Virus record (IMG/VR): IMGVR_UViG_3300028086_000007
Span: 1 to 23,685 of that record
Length of the DNA stretch: 23,685 nucleotides
DNA from: a virus
Reading direction: 5' to 3' (one strand)
Made by a program: the position numbers and the translations under genes. The notes beneath the pieces were generated by a model. The model saw only the letters and a list, made by a program, of their open reading frames with translations. It made no database searches and was not told the DNA's origin. The stretch's first letter is position 1. Each line of letters begins with the position of its first letter. Shown here piece after piece: positions 14,396 to 21,938 of this stretch.

Positions 14396-15670
14396 TTAGG
14401 TCTGGTTGAACAGCAGGATGCCAGCCATTTCAGGGTTGGTCATCACAACGCCGTAGAGCGTATCCAGCGTGTAGAGCGTCTGGAAGGTAAGCGGGTCAAA
14501 ACGCTTGGTCATGACCAACTCGATGCCCTGATCGGTCGAAGCGCGCAGAACGTCCACGCCAGCGCCATCCGGCACAGCGTAACGGCCCGGAAGCAGTTCG
14601 ATCGAGTCCTTGCGCCAGAACGGGTTAATGTTCGAAGCAGCAATGTTCAGGAAGTTGATCGGAGCAGTGGCCGAGGTCGAAACGACTTCGACGTTCTGAT
14701 ACTGCAGTTCCGCATCGGTGGGCGACGAGTTCGCACCGATGATCGGCGGCGAGATCACCATCGAAGTGCCGTTGACGACTTCAATGACGCGGAACGTCTT
14801 GAGTTCACCAGTCGAACGCTTGGTGATGTGGTGGACCGCTTCGATGCCATCGATCGTGAACGAGTCACCAGCAACAACGCCAGTCGTCGAAGAGACGGTG
14901 ACGGTCTGATAGCGGTTGTCCACGTTGAGAACACCACCAGTGCTGGTGGTGGTTGCCTGCGGAACGTAGCGAACCTGAGCGCCGTTGGTGGCGATCGTCG
15001 GAGTCGCAGCGTTAGCAGCGCAACGGTTGGCATAGTCGAGCTTGTAGGTCGAGAAGCTTGCGACTTCACCGACAAACGAACGCTCGTAAGCATTAGCCGA
15101 CTTGTTGCCGGTGAACGAACGGGTCGCCACCGCCAGGTTGCCAGCCATGCCGTTGTAATCGCGGCTCGACAGAGCGAGGTAACGATCACCGGCCATCACG
15201 CCCTGCTCGTTCATGATGCTGTCGCACAGAGCAACGTCATCATAGGTGCCAGCAGCGGTTGCGATCGGAACCACGAGGGTGCCCTGAGCAGCGGCCAGGT
15301 CCATAACCGAGAGGTTGATGTCCGAAGCCAGTTTCTGCTTGGCCGAGTCACCGAGGCGACCTTCCTGCAGAGCATCGCGCAGTTCCAGAGCGTTCATCTG
15401 CCAGGCAGAGCACTTGTTGAAACCGAGCGTCGAGGGAACCGACAGCTGAGTCATGTTCGAGACATCGCCAGCAATCGAGGTGCCAACGGTGCGGTCGAAC
15501 GACTGAGCGATGTAGGGCTGCGGACGCCAGATGGTGTCACGAGCGCGTTCCATCGTCACGCCGCTGGTGTTGTAGATGGTGACGTTCTTGCTGAGGATCA
15601 GCGCGTCATTGAAGCCTTCGAGGATGTCCTCAAAAGCAACAATTTCTTCCTTGGAAAAGCTGTTAGCCAT
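14396..15670 (-). CDS. Major capsid protein, P22 gp5 (coat) type
   Basis: 424 aa, close to the 430 aa of P22 coat, in the order scaffold-coat-tail factors. Matching stretches are ERARDTIWRPQPYIAQSFD near 41-59, ASDINLSVMDLAAAQGTLV near 115-133, and especially LNVDNRYQTVTVSSTTGVVA near 248-267 (P22: VNVDNRFATVTLSATTG), then TFRVIEVVNGTSMVISP near 292-308. The family folds as HK97-like subunits with an inserted beta domain, assembles on scaffold without cleavage, and builds the T=7 shell. ATG 15670 has GGAG about eight bases upstream. The very low use of codons TTA, CTA and TCA leaves a long antisense frame open. That frame is an artefact. Confidence 0.92.
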   Translation of the reverse strand: MANSFSKEEIVAFEDILEGFNDALILSKNVTIYNTSGVTMERARDTIWRPQPYIAQSFDRTVGTSIAGDVSNMTQLSVPSTLGFNKCSAWQMNALELRDALQEGRLGDSAKQKLASDINLSVMDLAAAQGTLVVPIATAAGTYDDVALCDSIMNEQGVMAGDRYLALSSRDYNGMAGNLAVATRSFTGNKSANAYERSFVGEVASFSTYKLDYANRCAANAATPTIATNGAQVRYVPQATTTSTGGVLNVDNRYQTVTVSSTTGVVAGDSFTIDGIEAVHHITKRSTGELKTFRVIEVVNGTSMVISPPIIGANSSPTDAELQYQNVEVVSTSATAPINFLNIAASNINPFWRKDSIELLPGRYAVPDGAGVDVLRASTDQGIELVMTKRFDPLTFQTLYTLDTLYGVVMTNPEMAGILLFNQT

Positions 15671-15687
15671 TTGAAATTACTCCAAAA

Positions 15688-16536
15688 TTAGGTTTTCTTG
15701 CTGCGCTTATAGGCCATGACCTTCGACATATCTCCGGTCTTGAGAGCCTCTTCACGCAAGCGATCGAGGGTTGAGTCCACAGATCCTGAGATGCGTCCAC
15801 CGCCAGTGGAGATGGTGCGCTCAGGCGCTGCTGCTGCCTTACGATTGGTGACTTTCAACTGCGTCTCCAGTTTTGCAACCGCGAAGGCAAACTTCACGGG
15901 GTCAGTGATTGAGGCAAGTTCCTTGGCCTTGGTCGAGTTTTTGCCGAGTGCGTAAATGATCAAAGCAGGATTGTCGGAGCCTTGAAGAACGATTCCCTGC
16001 TGCGTGACATTGAAGGTTTCCAAGGCAACTGCCTCAGCATCCTCATAATCGCGCACCTTTAGCGAGGCTCTCGCCTTCGCATAGGAATCCAGCTTGTCCT
16101 GCCATGCTTTAGCCTCAGCATCTCGCTGGGCTTGGGCTTCGGCTTCGGCTGCATCGGCATGACGCTTTTGCTCATACCAGTCAGCAAGCTTCTTCTCATA
16201 CTCCTCGGAATCGTAATCGCACGCCTCAAGCGTTGGCTTCGGCCCCAGTGCAACCGGCTTGGTCTCAGTTGCGGTGGCATTCAGCTTTGCTTCGAGTTCG
16301 CGGATCTTACGTTCTTTTTCCCGATTCGCTTTACGCAACTCACGCACCCACTCAGGCGCACGAGCTTCTTCCTCTTGAGGTGGCGATTCCTCACCTATCG
16401 AAACGACAACATCATCTTCACTTTCGCCTTCATCATCTGAGATGGCATTGTTCTCATCGTCAGATGCGTCATTGGCTTCGGTGTTGATCTCGATAGCTTC
16501 GAGAGTGTCGTCGTTCTCCAGTTCTGCCGTTTTCAT
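15688..16536 (-). CDS. Scaffolding protein, P22 gp8-like
   Basis: 282 aa, against 303 aa for P22 scaffold, directly between portal and coat genes. The N-terminal about 75 residues are very acidic (NNAISDDEGESEDDVVVSIG). Residues about 78-110 are a strong coiled coil (VRELRKANREKERKIRELEA), followed by charged Ala/Glu helices at about 115-175. The C-terminus is a short basic helix pair ending DMSKVMAYKRSKKT, in line with the coat-binding helix-turn-helix of P22 gp8. It would drive procapsid assembly and leave during packaging. Sequence similarity to gp8 is low, as usual for scaffolds, so the call rests on position, charge pattern and C-terminus. Confidence 0.85.
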   Translation of the reverse strand: MKTAELENDDTLEAIEINTEANDASDDENNAISDDEGESEDDVVVSIGEESPPQEEEARAPEWVRELRKANREKERKIRELEAKLNATATETKPVALGPKPTLEACDYDSEEYEKKLADWYEQKRHADAAEAEAQAQRDAEAKAWQDKLDSYAKARASLKVRDYEDAEAVALETFNVTQQGIVLQGSDNPALIIYALGKNSTKAKELASITDPVKFAFAVAKLETQLKVTNRKAAAAPERTISTGGGRISGSVDSTLDRLREEALKTGDMSKVMAYKRSKKT

Positions 16537-16553
16537 ACATTACCCCGTCAAAC

Positions 16554-18629
16554 TCACCCAAATTGCGTGGTGGGTGGAACCACATTGGTTTGCGGCTGCA
16601 ATGCAGCCCCAATCTTTTCAGCCGTCTCGATCGCGGCCTTGCGCTGATCGATATCGATGTTGGAGAGCGTCTCCATCGTCTTGGCTTTAGTCTCTTCGGC
16701 ACGCGCCAGGCTGTATTCAGTGTTAGCCTGCGCCTGAACGGCCTTGGCCTGCGCTTCCTGCGCTGCAGCCATCAGATACATTGATTGCGGATCAGGCTGC
16801 TGACCAGCCATCATGGCTTCCATCATCGCCATCTGTTCTTCTTCGGTCGGCTTGATAACACCAAGCTGCACCAGCTTCTTGCGGAAGAATTCCTTGATGT
16901 CGCCAATGCCTTCGCCATCCATGTTCATGATAGCCATCGACTGCAGGATCATCTGCGTCTCAGGATCGCTGGTGACCTGCATCATGCCAGTCAGAGCGCG
17001 CACAGTTGCCTCGCGGCGGCTGGTGAAGGACGGACCAACGTCAACCGCCACATCAAACAGGGCCTGGCTCAGATCGTTCTCATAGACCACATCGCCAGTC
17101 TCAAGATCGATGGTCGGCTTCATGATCTCGATCGAGGACACCTGATCCATCTGGTCGATCGCCTTCATCTTGCGACCTTCCTCGACGTAGATATCCTTCG
17201 CCATCGACAGCCAGATCTCACCGCATCGACGCATGGCCTTCGCCATGTTGGTCATGTAGATGAACGACTGCATATCCAAGCGCGTCTGGATCAGTTCAAC
17301 AGCCTTGCCGCTGATGTTGCTGACCATCTTGTCAGCCTGCTGATTGTTGCCGAGGATCTCGGCCATGTCCTGCTCGGTCAGCTGCAGGAGCGCAGCCATC
17401 GCAGGCGGAATGTCAGAGGACTTGGTATAGGCAACCGGACCAGCGGCTTGCTGTTCGCCATTGGGACCAGTGATCGGGTTGACCAGCAGATAGGGATAGT
17501 TGCGGATGTTATCTTCCGCCCACATGACCTGATGGCCGTTGACCTGCTCTGGTGTCAAGATCGGCTTCTCGACAGACGAGAGCGCGCTGATCTCACCAAG
17601 CTTAGACAGCTGCATATTCTTGAGGCGCTGCGGATCTTTCGCCAGACGCACATGGCCCATGCAACGCTCGACGTTATCAACGAACCAACGCTTGCCATAG
17701 TAAGGCACGATCGGAATGTTCTTGCCAGCGATATAGCCGCAATCCTCAAGGATGCCGCCACCGCTCATGATATACTTGTGAACCTTGCGGCGCTTCACGC
17801 GCTTTTGGCGCACCTCGATCGTGCCGACAGCAGCCAGCGTTTCTTCGAGCGTTTCGTCCGCGTCAAAGTCAGCCTGGGTGTAGCGTTCTTCCTCGCCATC
17901 GATCGTCTGGAATATGCGGATGGTCTCGCGCACTTCTTCGACGCGGTAATACTCCGCCACGAACACAACGTCAGGCGTATCCCAGTCGAATTCGTATTGG
18001 TGGATCTCTTTCGGCCAGGTGGTCGGATCATCGTTCCACTCAGCCTTGTAAGCTTCGCGGGTTACCGAATAGAGGACGAAGCAGTATTTCGCGTCTGACT
18101 TGTCTTGCTTCTTGGCATCTAGGTCAAAGAACACCGACGAGTCTGCGTCATAGATCGGCTCGAACCGAATGCGCTGGCGCTCGTTGTCATCGTCCTCTTC
18201 ATCTTCATAGACGGTGCGCAAACGCCATGCACCAAAACCACCGCCAACACCTTCCTCGAAGGCATTGTCGAAAGCTTCATCAGCCACGCTGTCCTGCTCA
18301 TCAGCGCGGTAAAGACCATTGCAGGTCTCGGCCAGCTTGTCGTTCTTGGTCCCATCCTTGGAAACAAAGTCAACGCTGATGCGGTTGTTGCGGTATTCGT
18401 TGATGATGCGGATCACGCTCATGTGAATCTTGTTCACTTCGAAGCGCGGCTTGTTCTCGAACTGGTCTCCCAGCGGACCTTCCCACTGCGCACCAGACAG
18501 CGAATAGAAGCGACGATCTTGGAGGCACTGCAGGCGCTCTTCCTGCATGGTGGTCTGACAGCGGTCAAACTCGTTCAGTGCAGCTTGATGCACATTACCG
18601 AGCCGTTGTTCCCTGTTCAGTCGTGCCAT
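16554..18629 (-). CDS. Portal protein, P22-like
   Basis: 691 aa, against 725 aa for P22 portal and much larger than siphovirus portals. N-terminal features typical of this family are ALNEFDRCQTTMQEERLQCL, then DRRFYSLSGAQWEG and NKPRFEVNKIHMSVIRIINE. The middle part has NIPIVPYYGKRWFVDNVERC, then GHVRLAKDPQRLKNMQLSKL. The C-terminus, about 630-690, is an Ala/Gln-rich helix (AAAQEAQAKAVQAQANTEYS) that would form the internal barrel seen in P22. Twelve copies form the DNA channel and terminase docking site. The ATG follows the terL stop without any gap (TAA then ATG). Confidence 0.9.
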   Translation of the reverse strand: MARLNREQRLGNVHQAALNEFDRCQTTMQEERLQCLQDRRFYSLSGAQWEGPLGDQFENKPRFEVNKIHMSVIRIINEYRNNRISVDFVSKDGTKNDKLAETCNGLYRADEQDSVADEAFDNAFEEGVGGGFGAWRLRTVYEDEEDDDNERQRIRFEPIYDADSSVFFDLDAKKQDKSDAKYCFVLYSVTREAYKAEWNDDPTTWPKEIHQYEFDWDTPDVVFVAEYYRVEEVRETIRIFQTIDGEEERYTQADFDADETLEETLAAVGTIEVRQKRVKRRKVHKYIMSGGGILEDCGYIAGKNIPIVPYYGKRWFVDNVERCMGHVRLAKDPQRLKNMQLSKLGEISALSSVEKPILTPEQVNGHQVMWAEDNIRNYPYLLVNPITGPNGEQQAAGPVAYTKSSDIPPAMAALLQLTEQDMAEILGNNQQADKMVSNISGKAVELIQTRLDMQSFIYMTNMAKAMRRCGEIWLSMAKDIYVEEGRKMKAIDQMDQVSSIEIMKPTIDLETGDVVYENDLSQALFDVAVDVGPSFTSRREATVRALTGMMQVTSDPETQMILQSMAIMNMDGEGIGDIKEFFRKKLVQLGVIKPTEEEQMAMMEAMMAGQQPDPQSMYLMAAAQEAQAKAVQAQANTEYSLARAEETKAKTMETLSNIDIDQRKAAIETAEKIGAALQPQTNVVPPTTQFG

Positions 18630-19856
18630 TTACCACCTATTCATCGTTGCTAGAGGCTGCACCTCGACCGCCTTTTTAGGGGCCGCACGACGACTTGCCT
18701 CGCACGCATAACGCAGTGCGTCAATTAGATGATTATCACGATCAGCAAGAACTGGCAAGACAACGCCAGTCAATGGGTCTGTCTTGTAGCTGTAGCAGGT
18801 CAATTCATCGATCGTGTGCTGGCAGCGCGGATGCACCACGATGTCATGTGACTTGAGCCATTCGATCCCTTCCTCGACGGATTTCGGACCTTTGATGGCT
18901 GGCATGATTTTCGGGAAGCCATTCTTCTGCATATGGCTGATCGTTTCTGGCCGTGCGCTATCAGCCACGATCGGCCACTTCTCGGAATCTGGAACGGTCA
19001 GGAATAGGTCTGGCGTATCAACGATCTCACAGCCGACACGATAGGCTTCATGATCAACGAAAAGAGTGCGGCCAATAATGTGACAGCGAATAAGCACGGT
19101 AGGATCAGAAGCAAAACCCCAGTCCGCGCCAAAGCGATGGGTCGCATCTGCAGGAGCTTCGAATTCCTCGATGCGCCAGTTGCGAAATACTCGCGCCTCA
19201 GAATTCGAAACGTATCCACCCAGCCAAACGTGCTTGTATTTGTCAGGATCTCGCGATCGGTCATATTCCATCTCCGCTTTGAGAACGTCAGGAAACCAAG
19301 GATTGTCTTGATAGTTGACCTCGCGCACGATCGCGTCAGGCGGTGGCCGATCGCCACGCAGCAGCACATCAACGGGATCGCTGGATTGGTTTGGGTTCCA
19401 GGTGAACCACAGTTCCGAGTCAGGCTTGCGGATGGTTGGTCGGAGCAGATCGAGGCTGCGCTGGGAAAGGCTTTGCGCCTCTTCCACCCAGGCGCAATCA
19501 TAGCCTTCGAGCGACTTGATGGAGTCGCTGGTGTGGTTCTGCATCCCTTGGAATATGATCAGCCCATCGCCATGCCGCGATTTGATCTGGCTCTCTTGGA
19601 TTTCGAAATAGGACTGCACGCCCAGCTGCTCGATCTTGAGTTCGAGGAGGCGTTTGACCGACTGCGCCAATGATTTCTGGATCTCACGCACACAGACCGT
19701 GCGGCGCTTTGGGTCCATAACGTGCGCCTCGATGACCGCTTCGGCAAAGGCGTGCGACTTGCCAGAGCCACGCCCACCATGCGCGCCCTTGTAGCGGCTG
19801 GGATTGAGGAACGGCTTGAACCAGCGCGGTGTCTTAATCGTCAGCGTCTGTGCCAT
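18630..19856 (-). CDS. terL: Terminase large subunit
   Basis: A 408-aa packaging motor and nuclease. The ATPase half has Walker A GGRGSGKS (27-34), Walker B with CAWVEEAQ (Glu125/Glu126) and the coupling motif TWNPNQ (152-157). The nuclease half has acidic sites in FGADWGF (Asp245), IVADSARPE (Asp299) and DNHLIDALRYA (Asp374, Asp379). It is of the PBSX/Terminase_3 type and is expected to cut concatemers, probably in headful mode. The start is ATG 19856, with GAGG about six bases upstream. The TTG one codon earlier is in frame but poor. It overlaps terS by 23 bases and abuts the portal gene. Confidence 0.93.
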   Translation of the reverse strand: MAQTLTIKTPRWFKPFLNPSRYKGAHGGRGSGKSHAFAEAVIEAHVMDPKRRTVCVREIQKSLAQSVKRLLELKIEQLGVQSYFEIQESQIKSRHGDGLIIFQGMQNHTSDSIKSLEGYDCAWVEEAQSLSQRSLDLLRPTIRKPDSELWFTWNPNQSSDPVDVLLRGDRPPPDAIVREVNYQDNPWFPDVLKAEMEYDRSRDPDKYKHVWLGGYVSNSEARVFRNWRIEEFEAPADATHRFGADWGFASDPTVLIRCHIIGRTLFVDHEAYRVGCEIVDTPDLFLTVPDSEKWPIVADSARPETISHMQKNGFPKIMPAIKGPKSVEEGIEWLKSHDIVVHPRCQHTIDELTCYSYKTDPLTGVVLPVLADRDNHLIDALRYACEASRRAAPKKAVEVQPLATMNRW

Positions 19857-20235
19857 CAATCACCTCGCGCTTGATGCGATTGACCAAGTTGCCGCTGATG
19901 TTCAGCTTCGCAGGCTCGTTGTATCCGTGCATCGCGTTTAGCTCTTTGACTGCTGATACCTTCACTGCTCCGGAGCCTTCACGATAAGCTTGCACAAGTG
20001 CTTTGACAGACATTTCACGAGACCACAGTTGCTTCTCAGCTACCTGTGCTTTCAATTCAGCAACCCTTGCCGCAACCTTTCCGTCACTCATAAGCACAGA
20101 TGCTTTGGAATAGATGGTGCTATCCTTCATGCCTTCAGCGTCATAGGCGGTGCGATAAGCGTCTGCCTGTCCCAGTCCGTCAGCGATGCCTTGGGCGAAT
20201 GCTTCCTGCTTTGCGGTTAGCTTAACATCAGCCAT
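19834..20235 (-). CDS. terS: Terminase small subunit
   Basis: A 133-aa DNA-recognition subunit. The N-terminus LTAKQEAFAQGIADGLGQAD, then AYRTAYDAEGMKDSTIYSKA, is the standard terminase small subunit (Terminase_2) opening with a helix-turn-helix at about 5-50. Residues about 52-95 (VAARVAELKAQVAEKQLWSR) are the central helical oligomerisation part. The C-terminus is acidic and would contact TerL. It overlaps the methyltransferase gene by 8 bases and terL by 23, with GGAGAG about eight bases before its ATG. By analogy with P22 gp3 it would bind a pac site, often located in or near this gene. No such site is identifiable here. Confidence 0.9.
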   Translation of the reverse strand: MADVKLTAKQEAFAQGIADGLGQADAYRTAYDAEGMKDSTIYSKASVLMSDGKVAARVAELKAQVAEKQLWSREMSVKALVQAYREGSGAVKVSAVKELNAMHGYNEPAKLNISGNLVNRIKREVIDGTDADD

Positions 20236-21397
20236 TGAAGGTCTCTCCCGTCTCTGCGTGAGTAGCTTCCTTGCCAGTGAAGTCCTGCCAACGCTTGATG
20301 ATTACGTCACAGTATTTCGGTTCAAGCTCCATGACTCGCGCACTGCGATGGTTCTTCTCACAAGAGATAAGGGTCGAGCCAGAGCCACCGAAAGCGTCAT
20401 AGACGATCTTCTTATTCGGCTGATCCACCATTGCCATGTCGATAAGCTCAACAGGCTTCATCGTTGGATGCACTGTGTTCTTCTGCCGCTTCATCTCCCA
20501 GATGTCACCTCGAAGGGTTTTGCTCCCACCGAAGTCTCCGTAATAAAAGATAATCTCGTGTTGCTTGAAATACTTGTCGAGGTGCTGCGCTGGGTTAACC
20601 TTGTTCCAGACTATCATCGCTTTAGGTGCGCGAGCTATATCTGTCATCGCCTGCTTAAAGATGCTCGCATACTGCCACGAGCAACACACATACATCGTCT
20701 CGCAACCCATTAGAGATTGCCGCAGGAAGTCTAGGAAGTCTGCGTCCGACATCTTGTCGTTCTTGATCTTGTCTCGCTTGTCGCTAACGCCCTGGTAGTC
20801 GATATTGTACGGCGGATCAGTAAACACCATATCAGCCTTCGCACCATTCATAAGCTTATCAACAGCATCGATGCTTGTGCTATCACCACACATCAATCTG
20901 TGATTGCCTAGCACCCAGACGTCACCTGGGACTGTCTTTGGTATCTCAGGCACTTCAGGAACAGCGTCTTCGTCGGTCAGCCCGTCCGTTGGTTCTGGCT
21001 CCAGCAATCCATCAAGGAATTTTTCGTCAAAGCCCAGCAAGTTAATATCGAAGTTCTCTAAGTTGAGGTCTTCGATCTCCGCCTTCAGCATATCCATGTC
21101 CCACCCTGCGTTTAGGGCAAGCTGGTTGTCTGCTATCACTAGGGCGCGTTGCTGTGCCTTTGTTAGGTGGTCGAGAATAATTGCTGGCACTTCTTCAAGG
21201 CCGAGCTTTCTTGCTGCCAGTAGGCGTCCATGCCCTGCAATGATCGTGTTATCGCCATCGATAAGGATTGGATTGGTCCAGCCAAACTCTTTGATGCTGG
21301 CTGCGATCTGCGCCACCTGCGCATCGGAGTGCGTGCGGCTATTGGCTGCGTAGGGAATTAGATCTGCGACTAGGCGCGTTTCAATCTTCGGTGTCAT
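20228..21397 (-). CDS. ParB-N domain fused to a DNA methyltransferase
   Basis: A 389-aa fusion. Residues about 8-100 form a ParB/Srx N-terminal domain (LIPYAANSRTHSDAQVAQIA; GHGRLLAARKLGLEEVPAII). Residues about 155-375 form an N6-adenine/N4-cytosine methyltransferase. The catalytic TDPPYNIDY motif (194-197 DPPY) comes before HPTMKPVEL (310-318) and the SAM-binding DAFGGSGST (334-342). That order is the beta class, as in CcrM or HinfI methylases. The recognition site is unknown. Expected roles are protecting phage DNA from host restriction or epigenetic control. No restriction enzyme is next to it, so it is probably an orphan. It lies directly upstream of terS, overlapping it by 8 bases. Confidence 0.9.
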   Translation of the reverse strand: MTPKIETRLVADLIPYAANSRTHSDAQVAQIAASIKEFGWTNPILIDGDNTIIAGHGRLLAARKLGLEEVPAIILDHLTKAQQRALVIADNQLALNAGWDMDMLKAEIEDLNLENFDINLLGFDEKFLDGLLEPEPTDGLTDEDAVPEVPEIPKTVPGDVWVLGNHRLMCGDSTSIDAVDKLMNGAKADMVFTDPPYNIDYQGVSDKRDKIKNDKMSDADFLDFLRQSLMGCETMYVCCSWQYASIFKQAMTDIARAPKAMIVWNKVNPAQHLDKYFKQHEIIFYYGDFGGSKTLRGDIWEMKRQKNTVHPTMKPVELIDMAMVDQPNKKIVYDAFGGSGSTLISCEKNHRSARVMELEPKYCDVIIKRWQDFTGKEATHAETGETFNG

Positions 21398-21398
21398 C

Positions 21399-21794
21399 TC
21401 AGTTTCCGTTCTCGGTCTGGTGAGGTTGATTTACATGACCAGCCGCATTTTGTCCACGCTCCAACCGATCGACCACCAGCTGGGTATATCCGACGATATC
21501 GATCCATGAGTCGGCATAGGTTGGATTGCCATTCAAGATCCGTCCGATCTTGAGCGCCACCATTTCCAAACTCTCTTTCATATCGGCTGGAAGCTTCTGC
21601 CAATTTGGGCTGTGCCGCATCGCCGCTTTGATGTTTTGCGAGATCAACGCCTGGCTTCCAAAATCGCCATAGCTGGAACCTCGTTCTTCGAGAATGAAAT
21701 TGATATCCTTCACTGGTATCTCCCCAATAGCTTTTGCCCATGACCCTGGCTCTGATTGATCATCGATCGTGACCGTCTGGTTCCTAAAATTCAT
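21399..21794 (-). CDS. DUF6378-like phage protein
   Basis: A 131-aa protein with NFILEERGSSYGDFGSQALI (about 32-51) and ESLEMVALKIGRILNGNP, then YADSWIDIVGYTQLVVDRLE (about 75-113). I recall this pattern as the DUF6378 family of phage proteins, whose function I do not know. Helices with regularly spaced acidic residues recall all-alpha NTP pyrophosphatases such as MazG, but the motif is not exact. The start is ATG 21794, with AGGAGGT five bases upstream. The longer frame from ATG 21818 would begin inside the TGACCCT array and lacks a ribosome site. It is the first gene after the array and is spaced 1 base from the methyltransferase gene. Confidence 0.75.
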   Translation of the reverse strand: MNFRNQTVTIDDQSEPGSWAKAIGEIPVKDINFILEERGSSYGDFGSQALISQNIKAAMRHSPNWQKLPADMKESLEMVALKIGRILNGNPTYADSWIDIVGYTQLVVDRLERGQNAAGHVNQPHQTENGN

Positions 21795-21823
21795 CCCGAC
21801 CTCCTCTGACCCCTGCATGGCGA

Positions 21824-21938
21824 TGACCCTATGACCCTGGCCCTATAGGGCCAGAGGGTCAGGGAGGGTCAAAATTCGCCCTGTTTTGCCCCTTTTTGAC
21901 CCTGACCCTGATTTTGACCCTAGGGTCATTTAGGGTCA
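21824..21938. repeat. Array of nine TGACCCT heptamers in both orientations
   Basis: TGACCCT occurs on the plus strand at 21824, 21832, 21897, 21903 and 21915. Its reverse complement AGGGTCA occurs at 21855, 21865, 21922 and 21932. Several starts are about 8-10 bases apart, near one helical turn. Two perfect 14-bp palindromes are included: GGCCCTATAGGGCC at 21839-21852 and TGACCCTAGGGTCA at 21915-21928. A near copy, TGACCCC, lies at 21807. The array fills the only gap of about 130 bases in the window and reaches a few codons into the primase 3' end. It looks like protein-binding iterons: a replication origin, operator or partition-like site. Confidence 0.8.
21842..21872 (-). promoter_or_regulatory. 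Possible promoter inside the heptamer array
   Basis: On the minus strand, TTGACC (21872-21867) resembles a -35 box. TATAGG (21847-21842) is a weak -10, with a 19-base spacer, or 18 if CTATAG is used. It points toward the DUF6378-like, methyltransferase and terminase genes and lies about 48 bases before ATG 21794. Both boxes coincide with heptamer copies, so a protein bound to the array could control it. The match is modest. Confidence 0.3.

Noticed and set aside
14336-15691. 451-codon plus-strand open frame covering the whole coat gene
   Set aside because: It is in the register where its codons exactly oppose coat codons. It stays open because the coat gene avoids TTA, CTA and TCA, which would read as stops on the other strand. 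The translation is rich in His, Arg and Val with no family features.
16785-18098. 437-codon plus-strand open frame opposite the portal gene
   Set aside because: Same register and same cause as the coat shadow. It has no ribosome site or homologous pattern, and the portal on the other strand is unmistakable.
21795-21818. Longer start (ATG 21818) for the DUF6378-like gene
   Set aside because: An excellent AGGAGGT site serves ATG 21794. The extra eight residues are encoded by the edge of the heptamer array.
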